This document shows positions 28,887-34,522 of a stretch of DNA of 34,522 nucleotides, piece after piece. This DNA is from a virus: positions 1 to 34,522 of IMG/VR virus record IMGVR_UViG_3300020020_000112. One strand, 5' to 3'. The number at the start of each line of letters is the position of its first letter. Within the stretch, counting starts at the first letter, position 1. Made by a program: the position numbers and the translations under genes. Below the pieces are notes generated by a model, which searched no databases, was not told the origin of the DNA, and worked only from the letters and a program-made list of their open reading frames with translations.

Positions 28887-29661
28887 AGAAATCTTTAATG
28901 GTAATGGAAATGGTCCGCCTAATTTAGATGATGAAATTCCTCCTGTAGGGACTCCTAATACTGATGACGCATTTGTAAATGAATTCCTTAAGAATGTCGC
29001 TCCTGAGGATTTGCCAGCAGTAGAGAAGTACTATAGGGATTGGGGTGCAAAAGTAACTCAGAGTTCGCAGCAAAAGTCGGCTGAACTTCAAAAATATCTA
29101 GATCTTGGAGTTGACTACGATGGTATTGTTGCTGCTGTTAATCTAATGAAAATTGGGGACCAAGATCCTCTACTGCTCTACAAACAAATCGGCGAATATC
29201 TTAAGGAAGAAGGTTTACTCGAAATGCCTCAAGAACAAGAAGTAGAAGTTGATCCAATGTTCGAAGGGGCATCCCCCGAATTGGTGAAAGAATTCAAAGA
29301 GCTGAAGGGCAAAGTTGGCAAGTTTGACTCTTTCATGACTGATATCGAACAAGAGCGTTCTAATGCGGCTGGTCAACGTGAGCTTGACAAGATGATGTCA
29401 GAGCTGCATACTAAGCATGGAGAGTTCGACGAAATGGCTGTTCTAGCTAGAATTATGAATGGCAAAAAGCCGGACGAAGCAGTTAAAGATTATAACGATT
29501 ACTTAGCTAAGAATTACAATCCAAAGCCAAAGGCTTCTGCACCACCTGTTCTTGGTGGTGGGAGAACTGCGGTGGATCAAGTAGATTCTTCAAAGATTAG
29601 AAATGATAAAACAGCTAGAAAAGCTCTAGTTGGTCAACTACTTGAAGGAATTGATTCATGA
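28813..29661 (+). CDS. Scaffolding protein
   Basis: 282 aa, directly before the capsid gene and after the portal, the standard position. Acidic and Asn/Gly-rich N-terminus (LDDEIPPVGTPNTDD), long charged helices (VKEFKELKGKVGKFDSFM, EQERSNAAGQRELDKMM) and a basic C-terminus with KTARKALVGQLLEG, as expected for a coat-binding scaffold. Starts 74 bases inside the portal gene; GGAAAG lies 12 bases upstream. A CCTGTAGG element encodes PPVGT near residue 45. Confidence 0.8.
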   Translation: MPEEQRTETETRLEALQLNLGNQPEEIFNGNGNGPPNLDDEIPPVGTPNTDDAFVNEFLKNVAPEDLPAVEKYYRDWGAKVTQSSQQKSAELQKYLDLGVDYDGIVAAVNLMKIGDQDPLLLYKQIGEYLKEEGLLEMPQEQEVEVDPMFEGASPELVKEFKELKGKVGKFDSFMTDIEQERSNAAGQRELDKMMSELHTKHGEFDEMAVLARIMNGKKPDEAVKDYNDYLAKNYNPKPKASAPPVLGGGRTAVDQVDSSKIRNDKTARKALVGQLLEGIDS

Positions 29662-30875
29662 CCGCAACTCTTACTACCGTCGCTGGCATTCTTAAAGAGG
29701 TTTATGAAGGCCAGATTAACGATCAGCTGAATGAGGAAAGAATTACCATTAAGCGGCTCGAAAGAACCGCTGATGATGTTACAGAAAACATCGGTGGTAA
29801 GTATGTTGTCTTCCCCGTTCGTTCTACTAGAAACCACGGTATTTCATATCGTGCAGAAAATACTCAGTTGGCGGCCGCAGGTCGTCAAGGTTACAAAGCA
29901 GCTACTGAGCAACTTAAGTACGGTTATGGCCGTGTTTATTTTACTGGTCAGCTTCTTCGTCTTGCTAGAACCAATAAGCAGGCTTTCTCCAATGCTCTTG
30001 ATGAGGAAATGGATGGACTTAAGACTGATGTTGGTAAGGACGAAAACAGAATTGCATGGGGTCACCCAGATCAAGGTGCTCTAGGTCATACAGGAATTCT
30101 TGCTAAGCTTACTTCTTCTCCTGCTGGCGTATTGACATTTACTGTTGATGACGCTCACTGGCTTGAAGCTGGTATGAAGATTGATACGGTAAACTCGGCT
30201 GGTCCGACTGTTACTAACTCAAACTTCGAAATTGCATCCGTTTCTGGTAATACTGTTACTATGACGGCTGTTATTACTGCGACTTCTGGTCACTACATTA
30301 GTCGTACTGGTAACTACAACCAAGAGCCTTATGGTATCTGCAATCTCGTTAATTCAGCGGGCGCACTTCATGGACTTAACCCAGCAACTGCTACTCAAGA
30401 GTTCTGGAAGTCCACGATGGATACTACTACAACTAATCTTACTGAACTTGCCATGATTACTATGGCTGATAGAATTAGAATTGCTGGTGGAGCGCATGTT
30501 TCAGCAGTGTTCTGTTCTCTCGGAGTTCGTAGAGCATACTGGAATATTCTTACTGGACTTCGTCGGTTTAATGAGCCGAAGAAGTTTACTGGCGGTCTTG
30601 TTGGTCTGGCTTTCCAGGCTGATTCAGAAGGCGCAGAAATTCCAGTTGTCGCTGATCCTGATTCACCGGCATCCAATATGGCAATGATTACGGAAAAGGA
30701 AATGAAGGTTTTCCGTGATAAGGATTGGTATTGGGAAGATATTGACGGTGCAGTCTTTAAGTGGGTTTCAAACTTCGATGCGTATGAAGCTCTTTTGAAG
30801 CAGTATTGGCAGCTTGGTACTCACAAGCGTAATGCTCACGGTAGATTTACTGCACTCACGGAGGTTTCAGCCTGA
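29658..30875 (+). CDS. Major capsid protein
   Basis: 405 aa, ATGA overlap with the scaffold gene. The N-terminal helix region (ILKEVYEGQINDQLNEER), the E-loop-like NIGGKYVVFPVRSTRNHG, AATEQLKYGYGRVYFTGQL and the later MADRIRIAGGAH and RRAYWNILTG fit HK97-fold coat proteins of tailed phages. GRFTALTEVSA closes the protein. Gene order and size make the assignment strong. It forms the icosahedral shell. Confidence 0.9.
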   Translation: MTATLTTVAGILKEVYEGQINDQLNEERITIKRLERTADDVTENIGGKYVVFPVRSTRNHGISYRAENTQLAAAGRQGYKAATEQLKYGYGRVYFTGQLLRLARTNKQAFSNALDEEMDGLKTDVGKDENRIAWGHPDQGALGHTGILAKLTSSPAGVLTFTVDDAHWLEAGMKIDTVNSAGPTVTNSNFEIASVSGNTVTMTAVITATSGHYISRTGNYNQEPYGICNLVNSAGALHGLNPATATQEFWKSTMDTTTTNLTELAMITMADRIRIAGGAHVSAVFCSLGVRRAYWNILTGLRRFNEPKKFTGGLVGLAFQADSEGAEIPVVADPDSPASNMAMITEKEMKVFRDKDWYWEDIDGAVFKWVSNFDAYEALLKQYWQLGTHKRNAHGRFTALTEVSA

Positions 30876-31381
30876 TGCCTATGGAACAAGATGACGGGAC
30901 AAAAACATTCCAGTTGGTTCCATCTGGAATTTTTATTCCCGCACAAATGTTTCTTGCGGCTGCTGCTGGTCCTGCAATTGTTATCTCTGATGCTATCCAT
31001 CAATCATGGGCATTAGATGGTGCAGGCGCATCTGAATCCGTATCAACAGGTTTTGTTTGCCCGCCCTATTGGGATGCGGTAGATATGACTTTCTACGGAT
31101 ATAATGTAGGTGCAGGTGCAGGTGGAGTAGTAATTGGATACTATCTTGAAGATTTGATTCAGGGGCAGAATATGGTTACAGAAGCCCCTGCAATTGCTAA
31201 CTTCACCACCTTTACAGCATTGGCGCAAGATCTTCTTTCTGTTGTAGCTGGACCTACAAAGGTTGCAACTACAAGAGGAGCATATCATTCACTCAGAGTT
31301 GGTAGAGAATCTGCAAATGTTGGAGATACTCTTGCTAATGACTGGGGACTGCTAGGAGTACTGCTTAAGAAAGCAGCATAA
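30875..31381 (+). CDS. Probable capsid decoration or head protein (168 aa)
   Basis: Follows the capsid gene with a one-base overlap and precedes a terminator, so it is expressed with capsid. Ala/Gly/Val-rich beta pattern: VDMTFYGYNVGAGAGGVVIG, then TFTALAQDLLSVVAGP and ending WGLLGVLLKKAA. Such low-charge sandwich proteins often decorate shells. No precise family recognised. Confidence 0.55.
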   Translation: MPMEQDDGTKTFQLVPSGIFIPAQMFLAAAAGPAIVISDAIHQSWALDGAGASESVSTGFVCPPYWDAVDMTFYGYNVGAGAGGVVIGYYLEDLIQGQNMVTEAPAIANFTTFTALAQDLLSVVAGPTKVATTRGAYHSLRVGRESANVGDTLANDWGLLGVLLKKAA

Positions 31382-31404
31382 ATAACCTCAAAGGAGGGGC
31401 AGTT

Positions 31405-31449
31405 AAAGCTAGGGTCTGGGTAGGTGGGTCTGCTCAACCCTAGCTTTTT
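31405..31449 (+). terminator. Intrinsic terminator between capsid and fibre genes
   Basis: AAAGCTAGGG (31405-31414) pairs with CCCTAGCTTT (31438-31447) over ten bases, and the tail is TTTTT (31445-31449). The 23-base loop is G-rich with four G runs counting the stem edge. It would lower transcription of the fibre genes relative to capsid. GAAAGG for the next gene follows it. Confidence 0.85.
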
Positions 31450-31467
31450 CTGTTTGAAAGGATTTAA

Positions 31468-31755
31468 ATGGCTATTAAAGATGATGCAAGAACACTATCT
31501 ACAACTCCAGAACTTATAGCTAGCGGCGGAAGTGCGGTCAATAGGAAAACTGTTATGATTCGAGATGCCTCTGCTACAGTTTATGTTGGCGGACCCTTGG
31601 TTGACGCAACTAACGGTTTTCCTATTAATGCTTCAGAAATATTCAGTTTGGAACTTGGTCCAGGTGATGATTTATATGCTGTAGCTTCAGCAGGAACACC
31701 GACCATTAGAACTATAGTTACTTTGAGTGATAGTAGAGTTGGTGCGGGCGATTAA
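31468..31755 (+). CDS. Small virion-like protein (95 aa)
   Basis: GAAAGG precedes ATG. The pattern KTVMIRDASATVYVGGPLVD then EIFSLELGPGDDLYAVAS and TIRTIVTLSDSRVG is all strands, matching small phage head or tail proteins that report a 'value plus default' fold next to fibre genes. It begins the unit after the terminator. Function inferred only as structural. Confidence 0.55.
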   Translation: MAIKDDARTLSTTPELIASGGSAVNRKTVMIRDASATVYVGGPLVDATNGFPINASEIFSLELGPGDDLYAVASAGTPTIRTIVTLSDSRVGAGD

Positions 31756-32253
31756 ATGGCTGGTGGCGTATTTGTTCCTGGAGGTAGCGGCGGGCCACAT
31801 ACTCACATTAAATCAGAAGTAACTGATTTTTCGCATGACCATGTAAAGGCTCATGTAACCGACTTTCCGCATAATCATGTAAAAGCAGATGTAACAGATT
31901 TTGCTCATACTCATCCTAAAGCTGAGATAAGCGATTTTGCTCACGCACACGTAAAAGCGGACGTAAGCGATTTCGCTCATAATCATATAAAATCTGAAAT
32001 AACTGATTTCGCACATACTCATGTTAAAGCCGATACTACTGATTTTGCACACACCCATCCTTCTTCAGATGTTACTGATTTAACAGAAATTGTGCAAGAT
32101 ATGCTTAGCACCTTTCTCGTTGAAGGTACTGATATTGATCTTGTTTATAGTGATGTTGGAAATACGTTAACAATTAATTCTACAGCTTCTGGTGGTGGAG
32201 GCTCGGGACTAACTGAAGCACAAGTTAGAACAAGGAGCTTTATAAAGTGTTAA
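31756..32253 (+). CDS. Fibre protein with eight HxH repeats (165 aa)
   Basis: After a glycine-rich start, residues 15-110 consist of eight 12-residue units of the form HxHxKx-D/E-V/I-T/S-DF. Each begins with His-x-His, and this is followed by a beta/turn domain (IVQDMLSTFLVEGTDIDL) and a Gly-rich tail. In T4 gp37 and related needle fibres, HxH motifs from three chains bind iron along a trimeric shaft; the same is likely here. It overlaps the next gene, which starts with GTG at 32247. A short spike or fibre shaft is the best guess. Confidence 0.75.
   Translation: MAGGVFVPGGSGGPHTHIKSEVTDFSHDHVKAHVTDFPHNHVKADVTDFAHTHPKAEISDFAHAHVKADVSDFAHNHIKSEITDFAHTHVKADTTDFAHTHPSSDVTDLTEIVQDMLSTFLVEGTDIDLVYSDVGNTLTINSTASGGGGSGLTEAQVRTRSFIKC
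31798..32085 (+). repeat. Eight tandem 36-bp coding repeats
   Basis: Encodes residues 15-110 of the fibre protein, phase-locked at 12 codons. Units share CAT/CAC-x-CAT and GATTT(C) words with synonymous differences, so they are old repeats under protein-level selection rather than a recent slippage product. The last unit is degenerate (HTHPSSDVTDLT). Confidence 0.9.
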
Positions 32254-33104
32254 TATTAGACGCCACAACCAAACGACTTAGATTGGCTTTGGGAACGGCT
32301 CAAACTACCACACCAATGCGCATCGTTAGTTCGTGGCGTGATACAACTTCAACAACTTTTACTCCCGGAAGTACTTTAGCTAATTCTAATGGTACAACAC
32401 CAGTAGAAATTGTTCCTGCACCTGCTGCTAGCACACAAAGAGTTGTTGATTTTGTTTCTATTTATAACAGCGACTCCGTTACTAAAGTCGTAACCCTCTC
32501 CTTATATGATGGTACAACAGATTTTATTATCACTTCTCTTTCTTTAGGTGTGGGAGAGAGAATTGAATATTCCGAAGCAAATGGTGTCGCAGTTTATAAC
32601 TCCGCTGGCGCCTTAAAAACAATTATTACAGGAACAAATAATCTTGTTAGCTCTGGTTTTAGCACTGTCATTCTTGGCGCAGATATTACAAATAACAACG
32701 GTGTTGCTAATACCATTGCAGATATAACAGGGTTGTCTTTTCCAGTAGTATCTATTAATAGATACTACTTCAAATTTATAATTCATTATACTGCTGCTGC
32801 AACAACTACAGGCGCTAGATTTGCAGTTAATGGTCCAGCCTTTACTTTGTTGACTTATCAAACTAGTTGGGGTTTGCTGGCAGCTACTGGAACTGACCAA
32901 ATCAGTACAGCAGTTCTAAATGCTTACGATCAACCAGCAGCATCCAACGCTACTTCTCCAACTACAGCTGGTAACTTGGCTGTAATTGAGGGCTTTATCA
33001 CTCCCTCAGCAGATGGTAATGTTATTGCTAGATTTGCCTCAGAAGTGGCAAGCTCAGCGATTGTTGCAAAGCAAGGTTCGCTCGTTCAATATGCTCAAGT
33101 TTAA
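32247..33104 (+). CDS. Fibre or receptor-binding-type virion protein (285 aa)
   Basis: GTG start at 32247 with AAGGAG nine bases upstream. Residues about 65-120 (VVDFVSIYNSDSVTKVVTLSLY, then GVGERIEYSEANGVAVYNSAG) look like a common fibre beta-module. Residues about 170-285 (NRYYFKFIIHYTAAATTTGA through GFITPSADGNVIARFASEVA and KQGSLVQ) resemble a C-terminal beta-sandwich I know from phage tail and receptor-binding proteins. It probably partners the HxH fibre. No enzymatic motif. Confidence 0.65.
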   Translation: MLILDATTKRLRLALGTAQTTTPMRIVSSWRDTTSTTFTPGSTLANSNGTTPVEIVPAPAASTQRVVDFVSIYNSDSVTKVVTLSLYDGTTDFIITSLSLGVGERIEYSEANGVAVYNSAGALKTIITGTNNLVSSGFSTVILGADITNNNGVANTIADITGLSFPVVSINRYYFKFIIHYTAAATTTGARFAVNGPAFTLLTYQTSWGLLAATGTDQISTAVLNAYDQPAASNATSPTTAGNLAVIEGFITPSADGNVIARFASEVASSAIVAKQGSLVQYAQV

Positions 33105-33112
33105 GGAATAAC

Positions 33113-33961
33113 ATGGCTGGATATGTAATAATACCTTCTGTTGGTGGTGCTGTAGCTAATCCTCTTTTTCCTCCACCCCCTCTAAATGATAAAGTGGATT
33201 TAGCTGCATCACTAATTACAACAATAACGTGCACCGCTAGTGCTACTCCTCATGCAGCAGGAGCTTGGGTTGAAGTAGTTCCTTCTTTATCTGATGACAG
33301 TACAGGGATATATTTTACTTTTGCAGCTAGCTATGCTGCTACAACTGTAGATACCTCTAGTATTTTAGAATTTGGTTTGGGCACGGTAGGTAATGAAGTT
33401 GTTTGGGCTAGTGCTTTAGTAGGATTTATGACCGCTCGGATGCAGGTATTTGTTCCAGGTTTTATTCCTGCCGGATCTAGAGTATCTGTACGAGCTAGAA
33501 GTCTAGTCGTTTCTAAAGTATTTGCTTTTCTTAATTTTAAATTTGCTGGGGCTAGTGCTGCTGCTTTGGGCGCTCCAGTAAATTATGGTTTCAATACAGC
33601 TGCTTCTAATGGAGTTGCTTTAGCTCATTCGGGGGCTATAAACACTAAGGGAGCTTGGACTCAAATTGTAGCTGCCACAACAGCAGCCCATAGTGTGCTA
33701 GGAGTATTCCCTCAACCAGCTAGCGCTGATATAGTCAGTACCATTCTTATTGATATTGGCATTGGGGCGGTAGCTGCTGAGATAGCAATAGTATCAAATA
33801 TTTTTATTACTTTCAGCGCTACAGAGAGTATATTAGATACTCTACCCAGTCCTGCGTGCTTTGGGATTGATATTCCAATTGGCAGCAGATTATCTGCTAG
33901 ATATCAAACATCTAGATCTACTGTTGCAGATCTTATGACATTAGCATTGGTGGCAGCATGA
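33113..33961 (+). CDS. Virion protein with two tandem similar beta domains (282 aa)
   Basis: Residues about 35-155 and 165-282 share the same layout: GAWVEVV against GAWTQIV, ILEFGLGTVGNEVVWASALV against ILIDIGIGAVAAEIAIVSNI, and IPAGSRVSVRARS against IPIGSRLSARYQTS. It is thus an internal duplication of one beta-sandwich domain. No catalytic residues. It is likely a head or tail appendage; the N-terminal PPPPLNDK is a flexible linker. It couples to the next gene by ATGA. Confidence 0.65.
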   Translation: MAGYVIIPSVGGAVANPLFPPPPLNDKVDLAASLITTITCTASATPHAAGAWVEVVPSLSDDSTGIYFTFAASYAATTVDTSSILEFGLGTVGNEVVWASALVGFMTARMQVFVPGFIPAGSRVSVRARSLVVSKVFAFLNFKFAGASAAALGAPVNYGFNTAASNGVALAHSGAINTKGAWTQIVAATTAAHSVLGVFPQPASADIVSTILIDIGIGAVAAEIAIVSNIFITFSATESILDTLPSPACFGIDIPIGSRLSARYQTSRSTVADLMTLALVAA

Positions 33962-34461
33962 CAGATAATAAATCTGCAACAATTCACCTTCCGGGTAAAG
34001 ATGATTTTATCATGGTTGGTGATATGATGGTAGAAAAGCGTGCTCATGCAATTGTTGAAAGAATCAAAGATATTGATGACTCACTCGAAGTATTATGTGT
34101 CGATCCAGATATGTGTCCATTCTCGGAAGCGCCCTTTGTCTTGGCGGAAATTAGACAAACTCCTACAGGATTGAGAGCATTCAAAGTATTTGAATTCTGG
34201 GAACTAAATGATTCCGTGGTAGAACGGGTTCAATTAGCTGATTCCAGCAAGCATGATATTCTTGAACTGATTGACAAGAATAATAAGAAGATACAAGACG
34301 ATCTTAAAAGCGCTGCGAGAGAGCGGTCTGAATCTAAGAAGGATTTAGTAGAACATATCATTGCTAATACTAAGTCTTCTTACTCCTATATCGACCCGGA
34401 GCGTAATGCAAAGGTTACTATTCACGACGATAAACCTTCAGAGGTAGAACGCAGATGCTAG
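33958..34461 (+). CDS. Hypothetical phage protein with coiled coil (167 aa)
   Basis: The first half is alpha-beta (TIHLPGKDDFIMVGDMMVEK, then PFVLAEIRQTPTGLRAFKVF). The second half is a charged helix (LIDKNNKKIQDDLKSAARER). CCTGTAGG occurs inside, encoding PTG. It is coupled to fibre genes and to the next gene; virion assembly is likely, but no family recognised. Confidence 0.6.
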   Translation: MTDNKSATIHLPGKDDFIMVGDMMVEKRAHAIVERIKDIDDSLEVLCVDPDMCPFSEAPFVLAEIRQTPTGLRAFKVFEFWELNDSVVERVQLADSSKHDILELIDKNNKKIQDDLKSAARERSESKKDLVEHIIANTKSSYSYIDPERNAKVTIHDDKPSEVERRC

Positions 34462-34522
34462 CATCAGATGTGATTACGCCGGCTAAACTTCTATTCGGTG
34501 ATACAAATGGAGTTATTGCGAT
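34455..34522 (+). CDS. Unidentified gene, 3' end cut off by the window
   Basis: ATG at 34455 overlaps the previous gene by seven bases. The visible start, MLASDVITPAKLLFGDTNGV, is 22 complete codons and stays open to the edge. Next in order after portal, scaffold, capsid and appendage genes one would expect a head-tail connector or tail gene, but the visible part is too short to decide. Confidence 0.5.
   Translation, partial: MLASDVITPAKLLFGDTNGVIA

Noticed and set aside
31798-32085. Regular 36-bp repeats considered as a CRISPR array
   Set aside because: No spacers; repeats are contiguous, diverged at synonymous positions and in frame with a coding sequence.

Overview
The window is a segment of a double-stranded DNA tailed-phage genome, roughly 40-42% GC by eye. 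Genes are tightly packed with ATGA, TAATG and TGATG overlaps, and almost every start has a recognisable ribosome binding site. It has two divergently transcribed arms that meet near 21.3-21.6 kb. The host is not shown directly. An amidase endolysin, TAnnnT-type -10 elements and a CRP/GlxR-like operator fit a Gram-positive, possibly actinobacterial, host; this is inference. Both ends are cut inside genes: a RuvC-like resolvase at base 1 and an unidentified gene at the right end.

Left arm (minus strand, about 1-21.3 kb) is the early region. At 1-8 kb lies the replication and recombination module: RuvC-like resolvase, DnaQ-like exonuclease, family A DNA polymerase, primase-helicase, an SSB-like protein, a Sak4/RecA-like ATPase and a Cas4/RecB-type nuclease. 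A secreted lysozyme-like protein (482-958) is embedded in it. At 8-11.9 kb are small genes, including a probable Acb2-family anti-CBASS sponge (8426-8791), a tRNA-Arg(UCU), a 283-residue coiled-coil protein with an acidic tail, and an HNH endonuclease. At 11.9-19.4 kb is a dense series of very small genes (many zinc-knuckle or single-membrane-helix proteins), an SNF2-type helicase, and a winged-helix protein at the promoter-proximal end (18916-19410). At 19.4-21.3 kb are individually terminated transcription units with two paralogous acidic-tailed proteins, a well-formed promoter, two intrinsic terminators and a long bulged hairpin.

The divergent control region (21272-21585) contains a perfect TGTGA-N6-TCACA palindrome, a rightward TTGACA promoter and an 18-bp inverted repeat at its predicted start point.

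Right arm (plus strand, 21.6-34.5 kb) is the late region, in the order: probable small terminase, Lys/Ala-rich protein, tiny membrane protein, amidase endolysin, holin-like protein, a virion-like protein, large terminase, zinc-knuckle protein, overlapping acidic ORF, P22-like portal, scaffold, major capsid protein, decoration-like protein, intrinsic terminator, then a set of beta-rich fibre/appendage proteins, one with eight 12-residue HxH repeats.

The 8-bp sequence CCTGTAGG (either strand) occurs 17 times across both arms against roughly one expected. It is a candidate phage-wide regulatory site. Thirteen small genes or gene starts given here were worked out by reading the sequence and are shorter than typical ORF-calling thresholds, or start inside a longer open frame.
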